Assembly (NCBI GenBank): GCA_038210185.1
Contig: JBBQWX010000157.1
Span: 1-9,846, forward strand
Direction of reading: 5' to 3'
Length of the DNA stretch: 9,846 bases
DNA from: Fodinibacter sp038210185
GTDB taxonomy: Bacteria > Actinomycetota > Actinomycetes > Actinomycetales > Dermatophilaceae
Below are positions 1 through 6,843 of this stretch, piece after piece (the stretch's first letter is position 1; each line of letters begins with the position of its first letter). A program made the position numbers and the translations under genes. Below the pieces are notes generated by a model. The model saw only the letters and a program-made list of their open reading frames with translations. It was not told the origin of the DNA and did no database searches.

Positions 1-1
1 C

Positions 2-2083
2 GTGGCACCGTTCGAGGTGGTCTCGGAGCTCACCCCGAGCGGTGACCAGCCGACCGCGATCGCCGAGATCGCCCGGCGGATCAAGGCCGGCGAGCAGAAC
101 ACCGTCCTGCTCGGCGCGACCGGCACGGGCAAGTCGGCGACGACGGCATGGGTCATCGAGCAGGTCCAGAAGCCGACCCTCGTCATGGCGCCCAACAAGA
201 CCCTCGCCGCGCAGCTCGCCAACGAGTTCCGTGAGCTGCTGCCCAACAACGCCGTCGAGTACTTCGTCTCCTACTACGACTACTTCCAGCCCGAGGCCTA
301 CATCCCGCAGACGGACACCTACATCGAGAAGGACTCCTCGATCAACGACGAGGTCGAGCGGCTGCGCCACAGCGCGACCAACTCGCTGCTCACGCGGCGG
401 GACGTCGTCGTCGTCGCCTCGGTGTCGTGCATCTACGGCCTCGGCACCCCTCAGGAGTACGTCGACCGCATGGTCCGCCTCCGGGTCGGCGACGAGATCC
501 AGCGCGACGACCTGCTCCGCCGGTTCGTGCAGATGCAGTACACCCGCAACGACCTCGCCTTCACCCGCGGCACCTTCCGGGTGCGCGGCGACACCGTCGA
601 GATCATCCCGATGTACGAAGAGCTCGCCGTGCGCATCGAGTTCTTCGGCGACGAGGTCGAGGCGGTCTACACGCTCAACCCGCTCACCGGTGAGGTCGTG
701 CGCGACGAGCAGGAGATGTACGTCTTCCCCGCCTCGCACTACGTGGCCGGGCCGCAGCGCATGGAGCGCGCGATCGCCGGCATCGAGCACGAGCTCGAGG
801 AGCAGCTCGCGCTGTTCGAGAAGCAGGGAAAGCTGCTCGAGGCGCAGCGGCTGCGGATGCGCACCACCTACGACATCGAGATGATGCGCCAGATCGGCTC
901 CTGCTCCGGCATCGAGAACTACTCGATGCACATCGACGGGCGCTCGCCCGGCACCGCTCCCAACTGCCTGCTCGACTACTTCCCCGAGGACTTCCTGCTC
1001 GTCATCGACGAGTCGCACGTCACGGTGCCGCAGATCGGTGCGATGTACGAGGGCGACGCCTCCCGCAAGCGCAGCCTCGTCGACCACGGCTTCCGCCTGC
1101 CGTCCGCGATGGACAACCGCCCGCTGAAGTGGGAGGAGTTCCTCGAGCGCATCGGCCAGACCGTCTACCTCTCGGCCACCCCGGGCCCCTACGAGCTGGC
1201 CAAGGCCAGCGGTGTCGTCGAGCAGATCATCCGCCCGACCGGCCTGATCGACCCCGAGATCATCCTCAAGCCGACCAAGGGCCAGATCGACGACCTGCTC
1301 CACGAGATCCGCACCCGCGCCGACGTCAACGAGCGCGTGCTGGTCACCACGCTCACCAAGAAGATGGCGGAGGACCTCACGGACTACCTCCTCGACAAGG
1401 GCGTGCGGGTGCGCTACCTGCACTCCGACATCGACACCCTGCGCCGGGTCGAGCTGCTGCGCGAGTTGCGCCTGGGTGAGTACGACGTCCTCGTCGGTAT
1501 CAACCTGCTGCGCGAGGGTCTCGACCTGCCCGAGGTGTCACTCGTGGCGATCCTCGACGCCGACAAGGAGGGCTTCCTGCGCAGTGCCCGCTCGCTCATC
1601 CAGACCATCGGGCGCGCGGCCCGCAACGTGTCCGGCCAGGTGCACATGTACGCCGACAAGGTCACCCCCTCGATGGCCGCGGCGGTCGAGGAGACCAGCC
1701 GGCGCCGCGACAAGCAGATCGCCTACAACCTCGAGCGGGGCCTGGACCCGCAGCCGCTGCGCAAGAGGATCGCCGACATCACCGACCTGCTCAACCGCGA
1801 GGACGCCGACACCGAAGAGCTGCTCGGATCCGGCCGGGCCCGGTCGCGTGGCAAGAGCGACGGCGGGCGCGGTGGTCGTGGTGCGGCCGCCGCCGACATC
1901 TCGATAGGGGCACGACGGGGCGAGCCGGTGGCGGCAAGCGACCTCGCCGGCCTGATCCAGGAGCTCACCGCCCAGATGCACCAGGCCGCCGGCGACCTGC
2001 ACTTCGAGCTGGCCGCCCGCATCCGCGACGAGGTCGGCGACCTGAAGAAGGAGCTGCGCCAGATGAGCGAGGCCACCAAGTGA
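2..2083 (+). CDS. uvrB: UvrABC excinuclease subunit B (5' end cut by window edge)
   Basis: UvrB is the DNA-damage-verifying helicase-like subunit of nucleotide excision repair. It is loaded by UvrA and then recruits UvrC for dual incision in the cytoplasm. The visible 693 residues contain the Walker A motif GATGTGKS (38-45), the beta-hairpin region starting YYDYFQPEAYIPQTDTY (91-107), the Walker B-like VIDESH (334-339), helicase motif VI QTIGRAARN (534-542) and a C-terminal UVR domain (about 645-690, FELAARIRDEVGDLKKEL) that contacts UvrC. Actinobacterial UvrB proteins normally carry some ten residues before the APFEVVSE segment, so the GTG at position 2 is probably an internal valine codon and the true start lies upstream. 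A Gly/Arg-rich linker (about 612-632) separates helicase and UVR domains. The terC-family gene follows after 89 bp with its own promoter. Identity is essentially certain. Confidence 0.98.
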   Translation: MAPFEVVSELTPSGDQPTAIAEIARRIKAGEQNTVLLGATGTGKSATTAWVIEQVQKPTLVMAPNKTLAAQLANEFRELLPNNAVEYFVSYYDYFQPEAYIPQTDTYIEKDSSINDEVERLRHSATNSLLTRRDVVVVASVSCIYGLGTPQEYVDRMVRLRVGDEIQRDDLLRRFVQMQYTRNDLAFTRGTFRVRGDTVEIIPMYEELAVRIEFFGDEVEAVYTLNPLTGEVVRDEQEMYVFPASHYVAGPQRMERAIAGIEHELEEQLALFEKQGKLLEAQRLRMRTTYDIEMMRQIGSCSGIENYSMHIDGRSPGTAPNCLLDYFPEDFLLVIDESHVTVPQIGAMYEGDASRKRSLVDHGFRLPSAMDNRPLKWEEFLERIGQTVYLSATPGPYELAKASGVVEQIIRPTGLIDPEIILKPTKGQIDDLLHEIRTRADVNERVLVTTLTKKMAEDLTDYLLDKGVRVRYLHSDIDTLRRVELLRELRLGEYDVLVGINLLREGLDLPEVSLVAILDADKEGFLRSARSLIQTIGRAARNVSGQVHMYADKVTPSMAAAVEETSRRRDKQIAYNLERGLDPQPLRKRIADITDLLNREDADTEELLGSGRARSRGKSDGGRGGRGAAAADISIGARRGEPVAASDLAGLIQELTAQMHQAAGDLHFELAARIRDEVGDLKKELRQMSEATK

Positions 2084-2160
2084 GCCCGGTGGCCGCCCTG
2101 CCGAGGTCTCGCCCGCCAGCCGCCTGAGCGCCCGCGCGTCTGAGCACCTCGTGCGCTGGG

Positions 2161-2166
2161 TAGAGT
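2161..2166 (+). promoter_or_regulatory. -10 box of a probable leaderless promoter for the TerC gene
   Basis: TAGAGT ends 6 nt before the GTG at 2173, which places the expected transcription start at or next to the first base of the start codon. No Shine-Dalgarno sequence precedes that GTG, and no good -35 hexamer is visible 16-18 nt upstream. Leaderless mRNAs with this TANNNT spacing are well known in actinobacteria; its use here is inferred. Confidence 0.65.
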
Positions 2167-2172
2167 GCGCCG

Positions 2173-3195
2173 GTGACCCTTGCGCTCCTCCCGTCCGCCA
2201 CCGACTCCCTCAACCTCGACCCGTGGGTCTGGTGGGTGACGATCGGGGTCGCTGCGGCCGTGCTCGCCTTCGACGTCGTGTTGATCGCCCGCAACCCGCA
2301 CCGCCCCAGCAACCGCGAGACGGGTCTGGCCCTCGGCGGGTACATCGGTGCCGCCATCCTGTTCGGGCTGGGCATGTGGTACTTCGCGGGGGCCCAGCTC
2401 GCGGGGGAGTTCTACGCCGGCTGGCTCACCGAGTACTCGCTGTCGGTCGACAACCTGTTCATCTTCATCCTGATCATGGCGAAGTTCGCCGTGCCCGAGA
2501 AGCTGCAGCAGTTCGCGCTGATGGTGGGCATCGTCATCGCGATCATCCTGCGCGGCCTGTTCATCTGGCTCGGCGCCGCGGCCATCGAGCAGTTCAGCTG
2601 GGTCTTCTACATCTTCGGGGCGTTCCTCATCTACACCGCCGTCAAGCTGGTCCGCGAGGGCCAGAGCGATGACGACGAGTACGAGGAGAACCGCTTCATG
2701 AAGTTCGTGGAGGCGCGCTTCCCCGCCACCAAGGACTACGACGGCACCAAGCTGTTCACCCTTCAGAACGGCAAGCGGCTCGCGACCCCTCTGTTCTTCG
2801 TCATCATCGCGCTCGGCACCACCGACCTGCTCTTCGCGCTCGACTCGATCCCCGCCATCTACGGGCTGACCCGCGAGCCCTACATCGTGCTCACGGCCAA
2901 CCTCTTCGCCCTGATGGGGCTGCGACAGCTGTACTTCCTGATCGGCGGCCTGCTCAAGCGGCTGGTCTACCTCAGCATCGGGCTGGCCGTGCTGCTCGCG
3001 TTCATTGGCGTCAAGCTGCTGCTGCACGCCCTCCACGAGAACGAGCTGCCGTTCATCAACGGCGGCGAGAACGTGCCCGTCCCCGAGATCCCGATCTGGA
3101 TGTCACTGGTGGCGATCGTGCTCATCCTCGGCACCACCACGGTCCTGAGCCTGATGAAGACCCGCCGCGACGAGCGCGACGCCCTCGACGTCTGA
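2173..3195 (+). CDS. TerC/Alx-family integral membrane protein, probable Mn(II) exporter
   Basis: A 340-residue polytopic membrane protein of the TerC family (PF03741). Characterised members (Bacillus YkoY/YceF, E. coli Alx) take part in Mn(II) efflux or metalation of exported enzymes; older names link the family to tellurite resistance. The family signatures are the acidic-residue motif EYSLSVDNLFIF (87-98) and the second half-repeat TDLLFALDSIPAIYGLT (about 217-231), whose Asp/Asn residues lie in membrane helices and are thought to bind the metal. About eight or nine hydrophobic segments are visible. A charged cytosolic loop rich in Asp/Glu (DDDEYEE, about residue 167) separates the two halves. 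The GTG start is chosen because it sits 6 nt after a -10-like TAGAGT and because the hydrophobic protein begins shortly afterwards. The leader is too short for a yybP-ykoY manganese riboswitch. The gene converges on the EamA gene with 4 bp between stops. Confidence 0.95.
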   Translation: MTLALLPSATDSLNLDPWVWWVTIGVAAAVLAFDVVLIARNPHRPSNRETGLALGGYIGAAILFGLGMWYFAGAQLAGEFYAGWLTEYSLSVDNLFIFILIMAKFAVPEKLQQFALMVGIVIAIILRGLFIWLGAAAIEQFSWVFYIFGAFLIYTAVKLVREGQSDDDEYEENRFMKFVEARFPATKDYDGTKLFTLQNGKRLATPLFFVIIALGTTDLLFALDSIPAIYGLTREPYIVLTANLFALMGLRQLYFLIGGLLKRLVYLSIGLAVLLAFIGVKLLLHALHENELPFINGGENVPVPEIPIWMSLVAIVLILGTTTVLSLMKTRRDERDALDV

Positions 3196-3199
3196 CCCC

Positions 3200-4075
3200 T
3201 CACGCGCCGGTCGACTCCGCCGGGTCCTTGCGCGCGCCGAGCCCCAGCACGAGGGCGGATGCCGCGACGACGAGCCCCATGCCCAGCAGCTGGGTGGGGT
3301 CCAGCACCTGTCCGAGCACGATCAGGCCGGCCAGTGCGGCGGCGGCCGGCTCGAGGCTGAGCAGGATGCCGAACACCTTCGCCGACAGCCGCCGCAGCGC
3401 GAGCAGCTCGAGCGAGTAGGGCAGCACCGACGACAGCACCGCGATACCCAGGCCCTTCAGGAGCGTCTCGGTGGTCCACAGCGGCACCGACCCGACCCCG
3501 AGCGGAAGCGTCACCGCCGTCGCGACGACCATCGCCAGCGCCAGCCCCTCGAGACGGGGGAACTCCGCACCGGTCCGTCCGGAGAGCACGATGTAGGCGG
3601 CCCATAACCCCCCGGCCGCGAGGGCCAGGCCGATCCCGACCCAGTCGAGCTCGGCGAGCGGGGTGCTCAGCGCCTCGGAGATGAGCACGACGCCCAGCCC
3701 CGCGGCGCCGACCGCGACGGCATCCACCCACCGCCGGGACAGCACGGCGGCCAGCGTCAGCGGGCCGATGAACTCGATGGTGACGGCCACGCCGATCGGC
3801 AGGTGCGCCAACGAGCTGTAGAAGGTGAAGTTCATCAACCCCAGGGCGACACCGAAGGCGATCACGGTGCGCCAGGCCCTCCTGGAGTGCCCGCGCCACA
3901 GCGGGCGCACGAACGCGAGCAGCAGCACGGTGGCGAACAGCAGCCGCATGACGACCGAGCCGCCGGCGCCGATGACCGGCACCAGGGTCTGCGCCAGCGC
4001 CCCGCCGAACTGCACCGAGACGATGCCCGCCAGCACCAGGACCGGTGCGGGGACCCGGTCGGCGGCGGACGTCAC
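3200..4075 (-). CDS. EamA/DMT-superfamily exporter, RhtA-like
   Basis: A 291-residue inner-membrane transporter of the drug/metabolite transporter superfamily, with two EamA repeats of about five helices each (roughly 10-133 and 148-278). It follows E. coli RhtA (threonine/homoserine exporter) closely as I recall that sequence: VQFGGALAQTLVPVIGAGG (21-39), PIGVAVTIEFIGPL (93-106), LPYSLELLALRRL (218-230) and LLSLEPAAAALAGLI (238-252) all have direct counterparts. The likely role is proton-driven export of small amino acids or related metabolites, but substrate cannot be read from sequence in this superfamily. The GTG start at 4075 is supported by a -10-like TAGCCT ending 6 nt upstream on the same strand, and the protein begins like a transporter N-terminus soon after. 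The C-terminus is a short charged tail. Transcription is convergent with the TerC gene. Confidence 0.93.
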   Translation of the reverse strand: MTSAADRVPAPVLVLAGIVSVQFGGALAQTLVPVIGAGGSVVMRLLFATVLLLAFVRPLWRGHSRRAWRTVIAFGVALGLMNFTFYSSLAHLPIGVAVTIEFIGPLTLAAVLSRRWVDAVAVGAAGLGVVLISEALSTPLAELDWVGIGLALAAGGLWAAYIVLSGRTGAEFPRLEGLALAMVVATAVTLPLGVGSVPLWTTETLLKGLGIAVLSSVLPYSLELLALRRLSAKVFGILLSLEPAAAALAGLIVLGQVLDPTQLLGMGLVVAASALVLGLGARKDPAESTGA

Positions 4076-4081
4076 CGCGTC

Positions 4082-4087
4082 AGGCTA
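4082..4087 (-). promoter_or_regulatory. -10 box of a probable leaderless promoter for the EamA gene
   Basis: On the minus strand, TAGCCT ends 6 nt before the GTG start at 4075, the same spacing as at the TerC gene. There is no Shine-Dalgarno sequence in between and no convincing -35 element upstream. This supports the chosen start and suggests a leaderless transcript. Confidence 0.6.
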
Positions 4088-4333
4088 GTCACTTCCCAGC
4101 GGCGGCCGTGCGGCCGGTCCGACTGCGACCATCTCGCCGTAGAGCGAGGCGCAGCTCTGGCCGGGGTTCTCGGTGTTCCCGACCCGACCCGGAGGCCTGG
4201 ATCGTCGAGCCGCCTCTTCATACCTGAGGGTGGCGTGAGCACGACACACAACGGGGCGTGGGCTGAGGGGTGTTGGGGTCGAGGTCTTCGAGGATCTGAG
4301 GACTTCCACCTCCCCGGGTTCCAAGGACCTCGG
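4088..4333. other. Intergenic stretch without a recognisable gene
   Basis: About 246 bp lie between the EamA promoter and the stop codon of the 438-residue membrane protein gene. I find no RNA gene, no strong Shine-Dalgarno sequence and no ORF with convincing protein character. The only sizeable open frame (minus strand, 4324-4085, TTG start) has weak third-position bias and resembles nothing I know. A weak 6-bp stem with one wobble pair (GTCTTC ... GAGGAC) near 4280-4305 could help terminate the membrane protein gene but lacks a T-tract. Confidence 0.4.
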
Positions 4334-5650
4334 TCACGCCGGCGGTGGCGTCGGTGGGGTGATCAGGCGGCGGCGCACGGCCGCCTCCACCTGCTGTCGC
4401 CCGAACCGCAGACGCTGCGACCTCCCGCCGGCTGCCGGCGGCGGTGGTGGGACCGTCGTGACGCTGACCGCGACGAGATCGGTGTAGGCGTCCTGACGCA
4501 GGCGAAGGACCACCCGCTGCGCGGCGCTCTTGCCCTTGGCGAGCAGCCCAGCCGCAGCGAACGCGCCGAACCCACTGGTGGCGAGCAGGGAGGAGAACCA
4601 GACCGGAACCGCGCCGATGTCACCGGCCGACCCGACCACCGTGAAGAACGCCGCGACGAGGGCGATCGACACGAGGGCGAGGGCGATCTGCGGCCAGAAG
4701 ATCCGAGCTGCCCGCACGAGGTTGGTCGGGTTCCTCAGCCGCGCGTAGGGGCGGATGAGGGTCGTCGGGTCCTGCCCCAGGATGAGCAGCTGGTACCAGC
4801 GACGCATCTGCTCGTACAGGGCGTTGCGCATGCCGGGGTCGCGTGACCACCGGGCGTCCGCAGCGACGACGCCCCAGGCCTCGAGGCTTCCCGCGACGGC
4901 CGGGGGCGTCATCTCGTGGGTCACCCCGGGCTCGAGCCGCCCCAGCATGCGGGTCAGCTCACGGCGCCGGTCGGCCCCGAGCAGGAAGGGCAGCGACACC
5001 GCGCTGGGCTCACCGTCGAGCTGCCACTCGTCCTGCGGGCCCAGCCCCCAAAAGCACTCGGCGAGACCCCGGCCGAGGAGGTAGCCGTTGGCGAGTGCCT
5101 CGGCGCGCGCGGTCAGCTCGTCCTGGAACCTCGCGTCCCAGCGCAGGAAGAACGCGCCTGCCGGTCGCCAGGAGACCTCATCACGGCGGCGAGCCTGAGC
5201 AGCATCCGATGAACGGCCTGTGGTGCCGGATACACCCGGGGTGGGTGCGGTCGTGCCGGATGCTGCTGGGCTGGGTGCGGTCCTGCCTGATTCCGTTGCC
5301 CCGGATCCGGCGGCGTCCCCGCTGACCACGGGGAGGCTCGACGCCCCGGGTGACTCAGATCTGCCGGCCGCGTCCTTCGGCCACGGCGCAAGGGCGGCCC
5401 GCAGCTCGGCCTCGAAGTCCGCGTCGGGGTCGAGGTCCATCCGGCCGACGAGGGTGACGAGCGAGGCGACCGCCTCCTGCCGCGACGCCGAACCGACCCG
5501 CTGTGACCGAAGCGGCAGGACGAGGTCTGGGCGCAGGGGCAACGGCGTGGATCTCGGCCGGGGACCCTGCGGCCAATGGCGACCGCGCACCTCGGCGACT
5601 GCCCAACCCAGGCGCAGGGCGTCGACCACCGTTCCGTCGCTCGATGCCAC
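4334..5650 (-). CDS. Unrecognised two-helix membrane protein with repeat linker (438 aa)
   Basis: I do not recognise a named family. From the chosen start the 438-residue product has an N-terminal globular part (1-95, including DALRLGWAVAEVRGRHWP at 10-27 and LVTLVGRMDLDPDADFEAEL at 64-83). A Ser/Gly/Ala/Pro/Thr linker (95-150) follows, holding two 10-residue repeats (APSPAASGTT, APTPGVSGTT). A second soluble domain (155-315) is rich in Trp and Arg and ends NALYEQMRRWYQLLILGQDP (277-296). Two membrane helices (about 318-341 and 349-371) precede a basic, Pro-rich cytoplasmic-type tail. No signal peptide is evident. The GTG at 5650 is chosen because GGAGG lies 5 nt before it; the frame stays open to 5872, but that part overlaps the divergent DUF2235 remnant. 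Its divergent position relative to that remnant suggests, without proving, a link with a DUF2235 hydrolase. Confidence 0.8.
   Translation of the reverse strand: MASSDGTVVDALRLGWAVAEVRGRHWPQGPRPRSTPLPLRPDLVLPLRSQRVGSASRQEAVASLVTLVGRMDLDPDADFEAELRAALAPWPKDAAGRSESPGASSLPVVSGDAAGSGATESGRTAPSPAASGTTAPTPGVSGTTGRSSDAAQARRRDEVSWRPAGAFFLRWDARFQDELTARAEALANGYLLGRGLAECFWGLGPQDEWQLDGEPSAVSLPFLLGADRRRELTRMLGRLEPGVTHEMTPPAVAGSLEAWGVVAADARWSRDPGMRNALYEQMRRWYQLLILGQDPTTLIRPYARLRNPTNLVRAARIFWPQIALALVSIALVAAFFTVVGSAGDIGAVPVWFSSLLATSGFGAFAAAGLLAKGKSAAQRVVLRLRQDAYTDLVAVSVTTVPPPPPAAGGRSQRLRFGRQQVEAAVRRRLITPPTPPPA
5220..5309. repeat. Degenerate 30-bp tandem repeat inside the linker of the 438-aa protein
   Basis: Two well-matched 30-bp units (5220-5249 and 5250-5279, both of the form GTSGTGCCGGAT...GGGTGCG) are followed by a decayed third unit (about 5280-5309). 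The unit is a multiple of three and encodes 10-residue repeats ending SGTT in the minus-strand protein, so copy number can change without breaking the frame. Confidence 0.75.
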
Positions 5651-5701
5651 CTGTGCCTCCCGGCCAGCCCGCAGCCTGATCCCGCGGCCACTCGTGCTGG
5701 C

Positions 5702-5707
5702 ACCGTA
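5702..5707 (-). promoter_or_regulatory. Possible -10 box for the 438-aa protein gene
   Basis: On the minus strand TACGGT matches TANNNT and would start transcription near 5695, giving a leader of about 45 nt that contains the GGAGG ribosome-binding site at 5660-5656. The region 17 nt further up has no good -35 hexamer, so this is tentative. Confidence 0.3.
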
Positions 5708-5713
5708 CCGCCC

Positions 5714-5729
5714 CTGCGGCGGGCCGCAG
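5714..5729. promoter_or_regulatory. Inverted repeat in the divergent promoter region, possible operator
   Basis: CTGCGGC-GG-GCCGCAG is a perfect 7-bp inverted repeat with a 2-bp centre. It lies between the start of the 438-aa membrane protein gene and the DUF2235 remnant, immediately upstream of the putative -10 box at 5702-5707. The position suits a repressor site controlling one or both divergent genes. Short GC palindromes also arise by chance in DNA of this composition. Confidence 0.35.
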
Positions 5730-5738
5730 TAGCCCCAC

Positions 5739-5908
5739 GTGGGCGATGCGGCACGGCCGCAGACTGCGCGGGCCGAGCGCATCAATCGCTTGGTGGTCTG
5801 TTGTGACGGGACGTGGAACACGCTGGACACCAGTCGGACACCACTGTCGAGAAGGTCGCGCGCACGGTGCACAGCGACCCCGCCGCGACGGACGCGGAGG
5901 CCGGCGGT
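5739..5908 (+). pseudogene. Frameshifted N-terminal remnant of a DUF2235 hydrolase gene
   Basis: Reading from a possible GTG at 5739, the translation includes INRLVVCCDGTWNTLDTS (5781-5834). This is the diagnostic first strand of the DUF2235 domain (PF09994, alpha/beta hydrolase fold; includes the type VI phospholipase effectors Tle1). The match then moves to another frame: from 5837 the reading DTTVEKVARTVHSDPAATDA corresponds to the next conserved segment (normally PTNV.K.AR.V). A single lost base near 5835 explains the shift. Family resemblance ends by about 5908, a few bases before the GNAT stop codon at 5927-5929 on the other strand. The nucleophile motif (GxSxG) and the rest of the domain, usually several hundred residues, are absent. 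This is therefore a doubly broken gene: frameshifted and 3'-truncated. It diverges from the 438-aa membrane protein gene. Confidence 0.75.
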
Positions 5909-5926
5909 GGCCGCACCGGTTCGTCG

Positions 5927-6550
5927 TCAGTCGCTGACGCCGAACCACGCAAGGCAGGAGTCCAGACCGGTGACGTTCACCGGGGAAGCCGCCCAGTTCT
6001 CCCGGGTCAGGCGCAGATGCTGAAGCTGGACCACGCCGGTGGGCGAGTCGGTCAGGCTGACGCCGTTGTCGAGATACCCCAGCCGGCGGGACACCGCCAG
6101 CGACGGCGCATTGTCGACGCGCGCGGAAGTGATCGCAGCGACCGCCCCGAGGTGGTCGAAGGCCAGCCCCAGGATCGCGGTGCGCATCGCCACTGCCGTG
6201 CCGCGGCCGCGCGCGTGGACCGCCAGCCACGAGCTGGAGTCGACGGTGCGGAGCTTCGCGAAGTCGTCGGCCTCCAGCGCCTGCATCCCCACGAGCTCAC
6301 CTGACACCTCGACCGCAAGGTCCAGACACCAGGACGAGGGCGACCAGCTTCCGCGATGATGCCAGATCTGCTGCACGAGGAGCCGGCGACGGTTCTGCTG
6401 AGCCGACAGGCCAGCGAAGTGCTGCCAACCAGGATCCTGCTCGACGTCCTCGGGAAACAGCACATCGATCGCCGGCAGGTCGGCGTCGGTCACCGGGCGC
6501 AGCGCGACGTCTCCGATGCTCAGACTCACACCGAACAGGGGCCATTCCAT
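5927..6550 (-). CDS. GNAT-family N-acetyltransferase, RimJ/RimL-like
   Basis: A 207-residue cytoplasmic acetyl-CoA-dependent acyltransferase of the GNAT superfamily. The layout is typical: an N-terminal strand with VALRPVTDADLPAI (15-28), the pyrophosphate-binding motif A around RGRGTAVAM (114-122, Arg/Gly-x-x-Gly-x-Ala pattern) and motif B NAPSLAVSRRLGY (147-159, the N..S..V...LGY pattern). A C-terminal strand ends with LRLTRENWAA (179-188), as in RimJ/RimL relatives that acetylate protein N-termini or small amines. The substrate cannot be predicted. The ATG at 6550 is preferred over an upstream GTG in the same frame at 6607 because family homology begins just after it and a TAGGCT box ends 7 nt before it. 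The gene has more A/T-ending codons than uvrB or terC, and it ends about 20 bp from the DUF2235 remnant, which is consistent with arrival by transfer or a local deletion. Confidence 0.9.
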   Translation of the reverse strand: MEWPLFGVSLSIGDVALRPVTDADLPAIDVLFPEDVEQDPGWQHFAGLSAQQNRRRLLVQQIWHHRGSWSPSSWCLDLAVEVSGELVGMQALEADDFAKLRTVDSSSWLAVHARGRGTAVAMRTAILGLAFDHLGAVAAITSARVDNAPSLAVSRRLGYLDNGVSLTDSPTGVVQLQHLRLTRENWAASPVNVTGLDSCLAWFGVSD

Positions 6551-6557
6551 GCAGTGC

Positions 6558-6563
6558 AGCCTA
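6558..6563 (-). promoter_or_regulatory. -10 box of a probable leaderless promoter for the GNAT gene
   Basis: On the minus strand TAGGCT ends 7 nt before the ATG at 6550. No Shine-Dalgarno sequence lies in between. The spacing puts the transcription start at or one base before the start codon. Confidence 0.6.
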
Positions 6564-6843
6564 GGTGCGGTCAACTGGGTCGGGACCGCGCAGCATCCGG
6601 TTGACACTTATTCGGTAGGGGCCGGACGAGGCGGTGGACCGTGGATGGGACCGGGGAGTGAAACCCAGTCACCATCGCCTGGAACCGTTGCGGAAGGGCG
6701 CTGCCGTGCACATCCGGCCGGTCTGCTCGACGACAGCCTGGCCCGTCGTTGCAGGCCATGCCCCCTTGGGGACCTGCCGGGTGTCCCCGGGTCTGTGCGA
6801 CCTGCCGACGGTCGGACCACGACCTGCGAGCCCTGAGCGTGCG
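6564..6843. other. Gene-free interval, no function recognised
   Basis: About 280 bp lie between the GNAT promoter and the stop of the 189-aa membrane protein gene, both on the minus strand. Open frames on both strands lack protein character. Two modest stems could act as terminators for the membrane gene: GGGGAC/GTCCCC (6768-6773 with 6783-6788) and CGACGAC/GTCGTTG (6728-6734 with 6745-6751, one wobble pair). Neither has a T-tract. A relatively AT-rich patch at 6601-6616 starts with a consensus -35 hexamer TTGACA on the plus strand, but no -10 box sits at the right distance. Confidence 0.4.

Noticed and set aside
1723..3036. 437-codon minus-strand open frame opposite uvrB and the TerC gene
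   Set aside because: It is an antisense shadow of two certain genes, with the Glu/Asp/Gln/Arg/Gly-rich composition typical of the reverse frame of high-GC coding DNA and no domain.
3186..3210. Bidirectional terminator between the convergent TerC and EamA genes
   Set aside because: Only 4 bp separate the stop codons and I find no stem-loop there.
4085..4324. 79-codon minus-strand open frame upstream of the EamA gene
   Set aside because: It has a TTG start without a convincing ribosome-binding site, weak third-position bias and no resemblance to known proteins. Its TAG stop coinciding with the EamA -10 box looks like chance.
5651..5872. N-terminal extension of the 438-aa protein up to 5872 (512 residues)
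   Set aside because: The extension is not protein-like, overlaps the DUF2235 remnant, and the GTG at 5650 has a well-placed GGAGG ribosome-binding site.
6601..6630. Consensus -35 TTGACA on the plus strand
   Set aside because: No TANNNT occurs 16-18 nt downstream and no plus-strand gene follows, so it is not called as a promoter.
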